64,000 nt of DNA from Hasllibacter sp963833115 (GCA_963833115.1 CAWHWS010000002.1:1240001-1304000); one strand, 5' to 3'. Shown: positions 1-8,584, numbered from the stretch's first letter. Numbers and translations are program-made. The notes: a model not told the origin generated them from the sequence alone.

Positions 1-1
1 G

Positions 2-187
2 GACCTCCAGCAGCAGGCCGAGGCCGCCGTCGAGGAGGCGCGACTGCGGGCCCTTGAGGCCGCCGAGACCGCGGCGCAGGCGGTGCAGACCGCGGGCATC
101 ACGGGCTTCATCGCCTCCTTGATCGGCCTGATCGCCGCCGCCGCGGGCGCGATCGCCGGCCGCGTCAAGTTCGCGCCGCGCTACTGA
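2..187 (+). CDS. C-terminal end of a membrane protein (partial)
   Basis: The window opens inside a reading frame that ends in TGA at 185-187; 61 residues are visible. An Ala/Glu/Gln-rich, helix-prone stretch is followed by a glycine/alanine-rich hydrophobic segment (GFIASLIGLIAAAAGAIAG) and a short basic tail ending RY. This looks like a C-terminal membrane hairpin or anchor, as in small Rhodobacterales proteins annotated only as hypothetical or PhnA-like. The start lies outside the window, so neither length nor function can be given. The next gene starts 43 bases downstream on the same strand. Confidence 0.6.
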   Translation, partial: DLQQQAEAAVEEARLRALEAAETAAQAVQTAGITGFIASLIGLIAAAAGAIAGRVKFAPRY

Positions 188-230
188 TGGCGCGCGTCCG
201 CGGTCCCGGGCCCTCTCGGGATCGCCGGCG

Positions 231-569
231 GTGATCGAGATCTGGGGATTGAGGACCTGCGACACGTGCCGCCGGGCGCTGCGCGAGGCGGCCGCGGCAG
301 GCGTGGCCGCCGAGCTGCGCTGCGTCCGCGCGGACGGGATGCCGGCGGCCCTGCGGGCGCGGGCGGTCGCCGCGTTCGGGGACGCCCTGGTGAACCGGCG
401 GTCCGCGACGTGGCGCGGCCTGGACGAGCGCGCCCGGGCGATGGCGCCCGAGGACGTCGTCGCGGCGCATCCGGCGGCGATGAAGCGGCCCCTGGTCGTC
501 GCGGGGGACGCGCTGCATCTGGGATGGGACGACGCGGTGCGCGCGGCGACGCTCAAGGCGGGCGGCTGA
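231..569 (+). CDS. ArsC/Spx-family thioredoxin-fold reductase
   Basis: A 112-residue protein with a GTG start. It opens with the ArsC/Spx signature: a beta strand (MIEIWGLRTC) followed by CDTCRRALR, so two cysteines form a CxxC where the family carries its redox-active Cys. Length fits the family (about 110-120 residues). Members are arsenate-reductase-like or YffB/Spx-like proteins with a thioredoxin fold. Which one this is cannot be decided from sequence alone, and no arsenic genes lie nearby. A second conserved-looking segment (ALVNRRSATWRGL) matches the region where the family carries its RTxxxxY/W motif. It is followed 68 bases later by an aldo/keto reductase on the same strand. Confidence 0.8.
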   Translation: MIEIWGLRTCDTCRRALREAAAAGVAAELRCVRADGMPAALRARAVAAFGDALVNRRSATWRGLDERARAMAPEDVVAAHPAAMKRPLVVAGDALHLGWDDAVRAATLKAGG

Positions 570-637
570 CGGTCCCCGGCGGTTGCGCGCGCCGCGGCGG
601 GGCGTAGGGTCCGCCGCCGGCTCATGGGGGATCGCGG

Positions 638-1681
638 ATGGAACGGACGGAACTGGGGCGCTCGGGGATCGAGGTCTCCGCCATGTGCCTCGGCACGATG
701 ACCTACGGCACGCAGACGGGACCGCAGGACGCGCACCGGCAGCTGGACATGGCGCTGGACGCCGGGATCGACTTCCTCGACGCGGCGGAGATGTACCCCG
801 TGAACCCCGTCGCCGCCGAGACGGTGGGCCGGACCGAGGAGATCATCGGCGAGTGGTTCGCGCGCACCGGGCGGCGGGACGAATACGTCCTGGCGACGAA
901 GATCACCGGGCCGAACGGCGGCTTCGTGCGGGGCGGGGCGGGCATCTCGCCGGAGGCGCTGCGCGACGCGGTGGACGCCTCGCTGACGCGGCTGCGCACC
1001 GAGCGGATCGACCTCTACCAGCTCCACTGGCCCAATCGCGGGAGCTATCATTTCCGCCAGAACTGGACGTTCGATCCGTCGAAACAGGACGGCGACGAGG
1101 TTCGCGAGCACATGGACGGCGTGATGGCCGCGATGACGGAGCTCGAGGCCGCCGGCAAGGTGCGCGCCTTCGGCCTGTCCAACGACAGCGCCTGGGGGAC
1201 CGTCCGCTGGGCCGACGCGGCCGAGCGCGCCGGCGGGCCCCGCCCGTGCGCGGTGCAGAACGAGTACTCGCTCCTCTGCCGGCTCTACGACACCGACATG
1301 GCCGAGGCGGCGCGGCACGAGGGGGTGACGCTCCTGGCATACTCGCCTCTCGCCGCGGGGCTGCTGACGGGCAAGTACGAGGGCGGGGAGAAGCCCGCGG
1401 GCAGCCGGGCGGACGTCAACGGCACGCTGGGCGGGCGTTGGACGGACCGGGCCCTGGCGGCGGCGGCGTCCTACGGCGCGCTGGCGCGTACCCATGGGCT
1501 CGACCCGGTGCACATGGCGCTGGCCTTCTGCCGGCAGCGGCCGTTCCACTGCGTCCCGATCTTCGGCGCCACCTCCGCCGAGCAGTTGGAGCGGATCCTG
1601 AAGGGCGCGGATCTGATCCTCGAGGCGGAGGTGCTGGACGGGATCGAGGCGCTGCACCGGGCGCATCCCATGCCCTACTAG
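638..1681 (+). CDS. Aldo/keto reductase (Tas-like)
   Basis: A 347-residue NADP(H)-dependent aldo/keto reductase. The N-terminus MERTELGRSGIEVSAMCLGTM is typical of the Tas subgroup. The catalytic tetrad is visible: Asp and Tyr in DFLDAAEMYPVNP, Lys in LATKITG, and His in YQLHWPNR. Near the C-terminus, VPIFGATSAEQLERIL matches the NADP-binding loop. It probably reduces a small aldehyde or ketone in the cytoplasm; the substrate cannot be read off. ATG start with GGGGGATC upstream. Its TAG stop directly abuts the GTG start of the next gene, so the two are probably co-translated. Confidence 0.9.
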   Translation: MERTELGRSGIEVSAMCLGTMTYGTQTGPQDAHRQLDMALDAGIDFLDAAEMYPVNPVAAETVGRTEEIIGEWFARTGRRDEYVLATKITGPNGGFVRGGAGISPEALRDAVDASLTRLRTERIDLYQLHWPNRGSYHFRQNWTFDPSKQDGDEVREHMDGVMAAMTELEAAGKVRAFGLSNDSAWGTVRWADAAERAGGPRPCAVQNEYSLLCRLYDTDMAEAARHEGVTLLAYSPLAAGLLTGKYEGGEKPAGSRADVNGTLGGRWTDRALAAAASYGALARTHGLDPVHMALAFCRQRPFHCVPIFGATSAEQLERILKGADLILEAEVLDGIEALHRAHPMPY

Positions 1682-2572
1682 GTGGAGGCCTGGGTCCTTC
1701 TGTCGGTCCTGGCGGCGGCGTTCCAGGCGGCGCGCTTCGCCCTGCAGAAGGTGCTGGCGGGCGGGCCGGCGGGGCCGGGGTCGGGGGCGGCGGCGGCGAC
1801 CTTCGCGCGGTTCGTCTGGGCGGCGCCGGCGGCGATCGCGGCCGTGGGGGCCATGAGCGTCCGGTGGCCCGTCCCGGCCCCGAGCGCCGCGTTCCTCGCC
1901 TGGGCCGGGACCGGGGCCCTGGCGCAGGTGGCGGCGACGCTCCTCGTCGTGCGGCTCTTCTCGATGCGGGACTTCGCGGTCGGCATCGCGCTCAAGAAGA
2001 CGGAGGTGATCCTGACGGCCGTGGTCGGCCTGGTGCTGCTCGGCGACGTGCTGGGGGGGTGGCAGGCCGCGGCGCTGGTGGCGGGCCTCCTCGGCGTGAT
2101 GCTCCTGTCGGACGTGCGGCCGACGGACTGGCGCCCGGGGCCGGCGCTCTGGATCGGGCTCGCCTCGGGGGCGGCGTTCGCGCTCTCGGCGGTGGGCTAC
2201 CGGGCGGCGGCGCTCTCGCTGGAGGGGGGCTGGGCGGTGCGGGCGATCACGACGCTGGCCTGGGCAACCGGGGCGCAGGCGGCCGGCATGGCGCTCTGGC
2301 TGCGCTGGCGCCGGCCGGGCACGGTCCGCGCGGTGTTGTCGGACTGGCGGCGCACGGCGCCGGTCGGGGCGGCTTCGGCGGCGGGATCTGCCTGCTGGTT
2401 CGGGGCGTTCGCGTTGCAGTCGGCGGCGCTGGTCTTCGCGGTCGGGCAGGTCGAGCTCATCTTCTCGCTGCTGCTGGGGCGGCTCGCGTTCGGCGAGCGG
2501 CCGGCCCGGCGCGCTCTGGCCGGGATCGCGCTCGTCGGAGGTTCGGCCGTGGCGGTGGCGCTGAGCGGCTAG
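1682..2572 (+). CDS. EamA/DMT-superfamily transporter
   Basis: A 296-residue integral membrane protein with about ten hydrophobic segments arranged as two repeats, the hallmark of EamA (DMT) exporters. Recognisable pieces are FALQKVLAGGPAG near the N-terminus, KKTEVILTAVVGLVLLGD at the end of repeat one, and VELIFSLLLGRLAFGERP in repeat two. The last two align with each other as the conserved helix-4/helix-9 motif. The GTG start immediately follows the stop codon of the aldo/keto reductase, implying one transcript. The substrate is unknown; members export amino acids or metabolites. The 3' end overlaps the convergent NUDIX gene by four bases. Confidence 0.85.
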   Translation: MEAWVLLSVLAAAFQAARFALQKVLAGGPAGPGSGAAAATFARFVWAAPAAIAAVGAMSVRWPVPAPSAAFLAWAGTGALAQVAATLLVVRLFSMRDFAVGIALKKTEVILTAVVGLVLLGDVLGGWQAAALVAGLLGVMLLSDVRPTDWRPGPALWIGLASGAAFALSAVGYRAAALSLEGGWAVRAITTLAWATGAQAAGMALWLRWRRPGTVRAVLSDWRRTAPVGAASAAGSACWFGAFALQSAALVFAVGQVELIFSLLLGRLAFGERPARRALAGIALVGGSAVAVALSG

Positions 2573-3180
2573 GCGGCGGTGAGGCGGCGCACGTCGCTCG
2601 CGTCCTCGTTGCGAAGGAAGGCGATCCCCCGCGCCGGCGCGCCCGAGAGGCGGGCCGCGACCTCCGCCAGGGCGACCTCGGTCACGAAGGGGATATCGAG
2701 CCCCGAGGCGCGCGCGAGGGGGATCCAGGCGAGGTCCGACAGCTCGTCGCCCGCGGCGGACAGGTCGTCCGGGTCGCCGGCGAGGGCCGCGGCGTCCGCG
2801 AGGAGGAACCGCGCGTCGAAGCGGCGCGGCCGGCCGGGCGGCGTCAGGGCGCGGAAGACGAAGCGCAGCGGGGCCGCGTTCGGGGCATGCCCGCCGGCTG
2901 CGAAACCGCGCCAGCCGGGCGGCGGCGACCAGTCGCCGGGCCGCGACAGGCGCAGGCCGGCCTCCTCCCAGAGCTCGCGGATGGCGGCGGCGGCGAGGGC
3001 GCCGGGATCGATCGCGGAGTGCGCGCGCAGGGCGGCGTCCTCCGGCGGCGCGAGCGGGGCGGCGAGGGGGATCGCCGCGTCGCCCGCGTCCACCGCGCCG
3101 CCGGGAAAGACGTGCTTGGAGGGCATGAAGGCCGCGCGCGCGCCGCGCCGGCCCATCAGGACCGCGGGGCCGGACGACAT
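2569..3180 (-). CDS. NUDIX hydrolase
   Basis: A NUDIX pyrophosphohydrolase: the box AAIRELWEEAGLRL (REx2EExG core) is intact and is preceded by the family's SKHVFPGGAVDAGD strand. The coordinates use the first ATG (203 residues), but this start is probably too late. The frame stays open upstream on the minus strand and encodes IRPAATIVLVRRM, which is the expected first beta strand of this subfamily. No ATG, GTG or TTG occurs in that extension. The in-frame candidates are ATC at 3216 or ATT at 3237, the latter overlapping the DUF983 gene. Either a non-canonical start is used or the N-terminus has been altered. Cytoplasmic; the nucleotide substrate is unknown. Confidence 0.85.
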   Translation of the reverse strand: MSSGPAVLMGRRGARAAFMPSKHVFPGGAVDAGDAAIPLAAPLAPPEDAALRAHSAIDPGALAAAAIRELWEEAGLRLSRPGDWSPPPGWRGFAAGGHAPNAAPLRFVFRALTPPGRPRRFDARFLLADAAALAGDPDDLSAAGDELSDLAWIPLARASGLDIPFVTEVALAEVAARLSGAPARGIAFLRNEDASDVRRLTAA

Positions 3181-3220
3181 GCGCCGGACGAGGACGATCG
3201 TCGCCGCCGGGCGGATCGCG

Positions 3221-3613
3221 TCAGGCGCGGCCGAAATCGCCCAGCCCCTTCGCCCATTGCAGGCCGACGATCCCGCCCTTGATCCGAGGCAGCATCAGGA
3301 GCGACAGGGCCGTGCAGCCGATCCCGAACACGGCGACCATCTCCCAGGGCTCGGGGCGCAGGCGCACGAAGTAGACGTGCAGGATCGGCGCCATCAGGTG
3401 CCCGACGATGAGGATGGTCAGATAGGCGGGCCCGTCATCGGCGCGGGCCGCGGTGAAGTCCTGCCCGCACGTCCCGCAGGCGGGACGGATCTTGAGGTAG
3501 GACCGCAGGATCCGCCCCTCGCCGCAGTTCGGGCAACGGCCGCGCAGGCCGCGCAGGAGGGCGGGGCCGGTCGATCGGTCGGGGACGGGCGGCGCGGCGG
3601 CGGGCTGGGTCAT
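3221..3613 (-). CDS. DUF983 family membrane protein
   Basis: A 130-residue protein with the DUF983 layout: a Cys-rich N-terminal ribbon (CPNCGEGRI, then ACGTCGQDF) that probably binds zinc, followed by two hydrophobic helices (YLTILIVGHLMAPILHVYF and MVAVFGIGCTALSLLMLP). The last segment GLQWAKGLGDFG is typical of family members, which lie beside NUDIX genes in Rhodobacterales, as here. The biochemical role is unknown. It precedes the NUDIX gene on the same strand and may be translationally coupled to it. ATG start. Confidence 0.85.
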   Translation of the reverse strand: MTQPAAAPPVPDRSTGPALLRGLRGRCPNCGEGRILRSYLKIRPACGTCGQDFTAARADDGPAYLTILIVGHLMAPILHVYFVRLRPEPWEMVAVFGIGCTALSLLMLPRIKGGIVGLQWAKGLGDFGRA

Positions 3614-3683
3614 CTGGCGGTCCTCGGCTCGATCGGGGGCACCTCGGAAACCCTCGTGCGGCCGCCGCGTTCCGCCGATGCCG

Positions 3684-5108
3684 TCAGGCCGCGCTGTCGA
3701 GGGCTATGGCCACGCGGTCGCGGCCGCCGTCCTTGGCGCCGTAGAGCGCGCGGTCGGCGGCCGCCATGAGGCGCGCGGCCTCCTGCCGGCCATCGAGCGC
3801 GCCGTCGGGCCCCGCGCCCGGCGGGCGGCCGCCCATCGCCAGGCCGATGCTCATGGTGACGGTGACCGATCCGCCGCCGGGCAGGGCGATCGGCGAGGCG
3901 CCGGCGACCGCGCAGAGCCGCTCGGCCGCGCGGCGGGCGTCGTGCAGGCAGGTGTCCGACATCACGACGAGGAACTCCTCGCCGCCGACCCGCGCGATCA
4001 CGTCCGGCAGGCGCAGGTTGGCGCGCAGGCGGGACGCGGTCTCGGCCAGGACGGCGTCGCCGGCGGCGTGGCCATGGGTGTCGTTCACCGACTTGAACCG
4101 GTCCAGGTCGACCAGCAGCACCGCGAACTCACGGCCCGTGGCGGCCGCCCGCTCCGCCGTGCGGGCGAGGTGGGGCAGCGCGTAGTGGCGGTTCCAGAGC
4201 CCGGTGAGCTCGTCGGTCACCGAGCGGCGCAGGCCGTCGCGCACCGAATCTCGCAGGCGGTCGCGCGCCTGCTTGCCGCGGACGAGGGCGCGCAGGCGCA
4301 GCGCCATCTCGGCCGGGTCGGCGCCGGCGCGCACGACGTCCTCGGCGCCCAGGTCGAGGGCCAGGGCCGCGGCGGCGGGGTCGTCGTCGCGCACCGCGAC
4401 GACGAGGGCCACGCGCCCGCTGCGGCCGCGGGCCAGCATGTCGGGGATCTGCTCCATCAGGGCCGCGTGGCCGGTCTCTCGCGACAGGTCGAGCAGGGTC
4501 ACGTCGGCGTCGTCCTCGGGGGCCGACGCGCCGTCCTCCGGCGCGGTGGGCATCTCGACGGTGACCCGGTCGGGCAGGTGCGCGGCCAGACGCCGGCCCA
4601 GGCTGCGCGCGTCCTGCGGGCGCCGGGCGAGGATCGCGATATGGCCGGGCCGCTCGATCTCGGGCGCGGCCGCCTCGGCGAGTCCGAGCGCGCGGCTCGT
4701 CCCGTCGCGCAGCTCGAGCTCGTCCTCCGCGCCGGTCCGGCGCAGGAGCGAGCGGACGCGCGCCATCAGGAACGCGTGGTCGAGCGGGCGGGGCAGCGCC
4801 TCGGCCGCGCCGGCCGCCAGGAGCGCGCGTATCGATGGCCCCGGCGCGGCCCGGCCGTCGGTGATGGCGAGGATGGCGGCGCTTCCCAGGACGGGATCGG
4901 CGGCGATGCGCACGACCAGGGCGGCGGCGGCCGCGGCCTCCCCTCCGACCGCCACGAGGATGAGGCGCGGAGGCGCCTTCCGCGCAAGGCGCCGGGCCTC
5001 GGGGAGGTCCTGCGCCGAGGCGGTGTCGTAGCGGGCGGCGGCGAGCTTCACCTTCAGCGCGATGCGCGTCGTCGGGGAGGGATCGAGCACGAGGATGCGG
5101 GCGGTCAT
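3684..5108 (-). CDS. pleD: PleD-like diguanylate cyclase (two receiver-like domains + GGDEF)
   Basis: 474 residues: receiver-like domain 1 (about 1-125), receiver-like domain 2 (about 150-285), and a GGDEF cyclase domain (about 305-470), the PleD architecture. The cyclase looks active: DLDRFKSVNDTHGHAAGD, then VGGEEF as the catalytic loop, with an RLPD product-inhibition I-site five residues before it. The first receiver is degenerate. Where the phospho-acceptor Asp should sit (LILVDV in the family) it reads LILVAVGGE, and the conserved Lys region reads PRPLD. The second keeps an Asp (TLLDLSRE) but lacks the Lys. Output is therefore cyclic di-GMP, but classical phospho-activation through domain 1 is unlikely. 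Divergent from the DUF3572 gene. Confidence 0.88.
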   Translation of the reverse strand: MTARILVLDPSPTTRIALKVKLAAARYDTASAQDLPEARRLARKAPPRLILVAVGGEAAAAAALVVRIAADPVLGSAAILAITDGRAAPGPSIRALLAAGAAEALPRPLDHAFLMARVRSLLRRTGAEDELELRDGTSRALGLAEAAAPEIERPGHIAILARRPQDARSLGRRLAAHLPDRVTVEMPTAPEDGASAPEDDADVTLLDLSRETGHAALMEQIPDMLARGRSGRVALVVAVRDDDPAAAALALDLGAEDVVRAGADPAEMALRLRALVRGKQARDRLRDSVRDGLRRSVTDELTGLWNRHYALPHLARTAERAAATGREFAVLLVDLDRFKSVNDTHGHAAGDAVLAETASRLRANLRLPDVIARVGGEEFLVVMSDTCLHDARRAAERLCAVAGASPIALPGGGSVTVTMSIGLAMGGRPPGAGPDGALDGRQEAARLMAAADRALYGAKDGGRDRVAIALDSAA

Positions 5109-5195
5109 GTCGTCTCCCTTCGTGCTGCGCTATGCGCCGTTCGACCGCGCCGATCGCTTCCGGCCTCGGGCGACGCTGATGGACCATGATGACCG

Positions 5196-5213
5196 AAGGG
5201 TTAACAAACCCTT
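5196..5213. promoter_or_regulatory. Inverted repeat in the pleD / DUF3572 divergent promoter region
   Basis: AAGGGTT (5196-5202) and AACCCTT (5207-5213) form a 7-bp inverted repeat with a 4-base centre. It lies in the only AT-rich stretch between the two divergent genes, directly before the AGGAG ribosome-binding site of the DUF3572 gene. It could be an operator or part of a promoter; no regulator can be named. Confidence 0.35.
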
Positions 5214-5236
5214 TCCCAATTTTAGGAGAACTGGAC

Positions 5237-5515
5237 ATGCAGCGGGAAGCCGCCGAGACGATCGCCCTCCGGGCCCTGGCCTGGATCGCGGCCGACGAGG
5301 AGATGGCCGGCGCGTTCCTGGGCGGCACCGGCGCGAGCGCGGCGGAGATCGCGGAGCGCGCGCAGGACCCGGACTTCCAGGTCGCGGTCCTCGACTTCCT
5401 CACCGCGGACGACCGCACCGTGCAGGCCTTCTGCGACGCGCAGGGGCTGGACTACGGCGCGCCCCTGGCCGCCCGGCGGGCGATCCCGGGCGGCGACGAG
5501 GTGCATTGGACATGA
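5237..5515 (+). CDS. DUF3572 family protein
   Basis: A 92-residue protein recognisable as DUF3572 by ALRALAWIAADEEMAGAFL, TGASAAEIAERAQDPDF and VLDFLTADDRTVQAFCDAQG. The start was chosen at ATG 5237 because AGGAG lies at 5224-5228 with a suitable spacer. An earlier in-frame ATG at 5186 has no such signal and adds a non-homologous leader. Small, helical and cytoplasmic; function unknown. In Rhodobacterales it usually lies beside pleD, as here. Its TGA overlaps the ATG of the following HAD gene (ATGA at 5512-5515), indicating translational coupling. Confidence 0.85.
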   Translation: MQREAAETIALRALAWIAADEEMAGAFLGGTGASAAEIAERAQDPDFQVAVLDFLTADDRTVQAFCDAQGLDYGAPLAARRAIPGGDEVHWT

Positions 5516-6213
5516 CGGCGGGCGGTGTCGACGCCGTGCTCCTCGACAAGGACGGCACGCTCTTCGGCTTCCAGGAGACATGGGGGCCGTGGGCGGTGGG
5601 CCTCCTGCGCGGGCTGGGCGCGAACGCGGAGCACGCGGCGGCGCTCGCGGACGCGCTGCGCTTCGACCTCGCGGCCGGGCGGTTCCTGCCGGACAGCCCG
5701 GCGATCGCCGGGACGCTCGACGACCAGGTCGCGATCCTGCTCCCGCTGCTGCCGGGCTGGGACGCGCCGGGGTTGCGGGCGCATGTCGCGTCGAGCTCGG
5801 CGCGGGCCGAGCCCGTGCCCGCCGCGGACCTGTCCGCCGTGCTGGGGGCGCTGCGCGCGCGCGGACTGCGGCTGGGCGTGGCGACGAACGACGGGGCCGC
5901 GCCGGCGATGCGGCAGCTCGCCGCGGCCGGGCTCGACGGGGCGTTCGACTGGATCGCGGGGTATGACAGTGGCCATGGCGCGAAGCCGGACCCGGGGATG
6001 CTCCTGGCCTATGCCGCGGCCACCGGGACGGCGCCGGAGCGGATCGTGATGGTCGGGGACAGCACGCACGACCTGCACGCCGCGCGGGCGGCGGGGATGA
6101 TCGGCGTCGGCGTGCTGACGGGGCCGGCGGCGCGGGCGGATCTGGAGCCCCATGCCGCGGCCGTCCTCGGCAGCGTCGCGGAGCTGCCGGCCTGGCTGGA
6201 CGCCCGCTCCTAG
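5512..6213 (+). CDS. HAD-superfamily phosphatase (phosphoglycolate phosphatase-like)
   Basis: A 233-residue HAD hydrolase. Motif I is LLDKDGTLFGF (nucleophile Asp and acid/base Asp). Motif II is GVATNDG. Motif III Lys is in HGAKPDPGML, and motif IV acidic residues are in MVGDSTHDLHAARAAG. An alpha-helical cap lies between motifs I and II (about residues 20-85). This matches the Gph/PGP-type subfamily that dephosphorylates small phosphorylated metabolites such as 2-phosphoglycolate; the exact substrate is inferred only. It is translationally coupled to the DUF3572 gene by a 4-base overlap. Confidence 0.88.
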   Translation: MTAGGVDAVLLDKDGTLFGFQETWGPWAVGLLRGLGANAEHAAALADALRFDLAAGRFLPDSPAIAGTLDDQVAILLPLLPGWDAPGLRAHVASSSARAEPVPAADLSAVLGALRARGLRLGVATNDGAAPAMRQLAAAGLDGAFDWIAGYDSGHGAKPDPGMLLAYAAATGTAPERIVMVGDSTHDLHAARAAGMIGVGVLTGPAARADLEPHAAAVLGSVAELPAWLDARS

Positions 6214-6336
6214 GCCGGCGGAGGGCCCGGGCGCGGCCGGACAGCGACGCAGGGCGTCGCATTCGGGGGCGCGGCCGGGAAGGGCCCGCTGTCATGATGG
6301 CCCCGGGCCGCCGCCCGCCGTCCGAGGGAGCGAGAC

Positions 6337-7908
6337 ATGACCGACCAGACACCCCCCCAGGGACGTCGCGCCGGCCGCCGCGGAGGCGGACGCGCCGGCG
6401 CCGCGGACCGGCGCGGCGACGCCGCGATCGAGCAGATGCCCTTCCGCCAGCCGCGCAATCGCGACCGCCCGACGGAACCCCTGGACGAGGAGGGCGTGGC
6501 CGCCATCCATGACGGGGCGATGCGCATCCTCGAGGAGATCGGGATCGAGTTCCTCAACGAGGAATCGATCGGGATCCTGCGCGAGGCGGGCTGCACCATC
6601 GACGGCACGAACGTGCGCATGGGCCGCGACTGGGTGATGGAGATGATCGGCCGCGCGCCGGCGGAGTTCACGATCACGCCGCGCGACCCCGAGAAGGCGA
6701 TCCGCATCGGCGGAGACTGGATGGCGTTCGGCAACGTCTCCAGCCCGCCGAACTACTGGGACCTGAAGACCGGCAAAGTCCCCGGCACGCGCGAGAAGTG
6801 CCGCGAGCTCCTGATGCTGACGCAGTACTTCAACTGCATCCATCTGGCAGGGGGCTATCCGGTCGAGCCCGTCGACATCCACGCCCGCGAGCGCCATCTC
6901 GACGTGCTCTTCGACAAGCTGACCCTCACCGACAAGGTGCCGCACGCCTACGCGCTCGGAAAGGAGCGGGTCGAGGACGTGATGGAGATGGTGAAGATCG
7001 CCGGCGGCTACGACGAGGACGCGTTCCGCGAGCGGCCGCGCATGTACACCAACATCAACTCGACCTCGCCGCTCAAGCACGACGTCCCGATGATCGACGG
7101 CTGCCTGCGCCTGATCCGGCGGGGGCAGGCGGTTATCGTGACCCCGTTCACCCTCGCCGGCGCCATGGCCCCGGTGACGATGGCCGGCGCGGTGGCGCAG
7201 TCGGTCGCCGAGGCGCTGTGCGCGATCGCGCTGTTCCAGCACGTGGTCCCGGGCTGCCCCTGCGCGATCGGCACGTTCACCTCCAACGTCGACATGAAGT
7301 CCGGCGCGCCCGCCTTCGGCACGCCGGAGTACATGCGCGCGACGCAGATGACCGGGCAGATGGCGCGCTTCTACGGCCTGCCGCTGCGCTCCTCGGGGGC
7401 CTGCGCGGCCAACGTGCCCGACGGGCAGGCGATGTGGGAGACCTCCAACAGCCTCTGGGCGGCGGTGCAGTCGGGCTCGAACGTGATCTACCACGCCGCC
7501 GGCTGGCTGGAGGGCGGGCTGATCGCCAGCCCGGAGAAGTTCGTCATGGACTGCGAGGTCATCCAGATGATCCAGCGCTACATGGACCCGGCGATCACCG
7601 CGACGGGGCCCGACGAGATCGCGCTCGGCGCCATCGCCGAGGTCGGGGGCGACGGGCATTTCTTCGGCACGCAGCACACCCAGGACCGCTACCAGACCGC
7701 CTTCCATCAGCCCTTCGTCTCCGATTGGCGCAACTACGAGGGCTGGGACCTGGCCGGCGGGGTCTGGACGGCCGAGCGCGCCCACGGGATCTACCGGCGG
7801 ATCGTGGAGGAGTTCGAGGCCCCGCCCATGGAGGCCTCGGTCCGCGAGGAGCTGGCGGCCTTCGTCGAGCGGCGGCGCGCGGAAGGCGGCGCGCCGACCG
7901 ACTTCTGA
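6337..7908 (+). CDS. MttB-family (non-pyrrolysine) methyltransferase
   Basis: A 523-residue member of the trimethylamine methyltransferase (MttB) superfamily. Visible hallmarks are LDEEGVAAIHDGAMRILEEIG at the N-terminus, the TIM-barrel pieces MYTNINSTSPLKHD and IVTPFTLAGAMAPVTMAGA, and GLPLRSSGACAANVPDGQ. The frame is open throughout, with no in-frame amber codon, so it belongs to the non-pyrrolysine branch. That branch includes glycine-betaine and related demethylases, which pass the methyl group to a corrinoid protein. About 45 Arg/Gly-rich residues precede the domain. GAGGGAG sits just upstream of the ATG. No corrinoid protein gene is adjacent, so the substrate (betaine, carnitine or similar) is open. 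Confidence 0.85.
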   Translation: MTDQTPPQGRRAGRRGGGRAGAADRRGDAAIEQMPFRQPRNRDRPTEPLDEEGVAAIHDGAMRILEEIGIEFLNEESIGILREAGCTIDGTNVRMGRDWVMEMIGRAPAEFTITPRDPEKAIRIGGDWMAFGNVSSPPNYWDLKTGKVPGTREKCRELLMLTQYFNCIHLAGGYPVEPVDIHARERHLDVLFDKLTLTDKVPHAYALGKERVEDVMEMVKIAGGYDEDAFRERPRMYTNINSTSPLKHDVPMIDGCLRLIRRGQAVIVTPFTLAGAMAPVTMAGAVAQSVAEALCAIALFQHVVPGCPCAIGTFTSNVDMKSGAPAFGTPEYMRATQMTGQMARFYGLPLRSSGACAANVPDGQAMWETSNSLWAAVQSGSNVIYHAAGWLEGGLIASPEKFVMDCEVIQMIQRYMDPAITATGPDEIALGAIAEVGGDGHFFGTQHTQDRYQTAFHQPFVSDWRNYEGWDLAGGVWTAERAHGIYRRIVEEFEAPPMEASVREELAAFVERRRAEGGAPTDF

Positions 7909-7987
7909 GCCCGCGCGGCATCGATCGAAGGACTACGTTAACCCGGCTGTCCTAGGGAGGACGCGAAAGAGGACCCGGGGGGCGCGG

Positions 7988-8584
7988 ATGCACGGACTTT
8001 ACGGCAAGGCTTTCCGGTCCTTCGTCACGGATACCTACGGGGAGCCGGCATGGATCGGCGTGGCCGAGAGGGCCGGCATCGCCGCCGACGGCTTCGAGGC
8101 GATGTCCGAGCAGCCCGCGTCTGCGATCATCGGCGCCGTCGCCGCCGCGGCCGAGACGCTCGACAAGTCGCGCGGTACCATCCTGGTCGATATCGGCGTC
8201 TATCTCGTCTCCCATCGCAACACCGAGCGTCTGCGCCGACTGCTCCGGTTCGGAGGCACGGATTTCAACGCGTTCGTCCACTCGGTCGAGGACATTCCCG
8301 AGCGCGCCCGCCTGGCCGTCCCGGACTTGCGGCTCCCGGCAATGGAGCTGACGGACGAGGGGTCGGGCTATGTCCTGACGGTCAGATCGACGCAGGCGGG
8401 TTCGGGGCTGGTGATCCTCGGCGTGCTGCAGGCGATGGCGGACGATTACGGCGCGCTGGCGATCATGGAGTATGGCGGGGCGGAGCCGGTCGGCGACGTC
8501 GTCGTCGAGCGGATCACGATCGAGATCGCCATGCACACCTATGCGGAAGGGCGCCAGTTCGAGCTCGGCGCGCGGCCGTCATGA
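7988..8584 (+). CDS. H-NOX-like (HNOB) domain protein lacking the haem-ligand histidine
   Basis: 198 residues forming a stand-alone HNOB/H-NOX fold. The start MHGLYGKAFRSFVTDTYGE is diagnostic. Families bind haem through a proximal His near residue 102 (pattern LDxLH) and a YxSxR motif about 29 residues later. Here the aligned stretch FVHSVEDIPERAR has Pro104 in the His position, and YxSxR has become VRSTQ (132-136). H98 falls at a normally variable position. The protein therefore probably does not bind haem in the usual way and may sense something else or act as a structural partner. It overlaps the downstream HNOBA-GGDEF gene by ATGA, so both are made together and probably interact. Confidence 0.85.
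   Translation: MHGLYGKAFRSFVTDTYGEPAWIGVAERAGIAADGFEAMSEQPASAIIGAVAAAAETLDKSRGTILVDIGVYLVSHRNTERLRRLLRFGGTDFNAFVHSVEDIPERARLAVPDLRLPAMELTDEGSGYVLTVRSTQAGSGLVILGVLQAMADDYGALAIMEYGGAEPVGDVVVERITIEIAMHTYAEGRQFELGARPS

Noticed and set aside
583..3282. A 899-codon plus-strand frame over several genes
   Set aside because: It is a shadow of the aldo/keto reductase, EamA and NUDIX genes and lacks family similarity.
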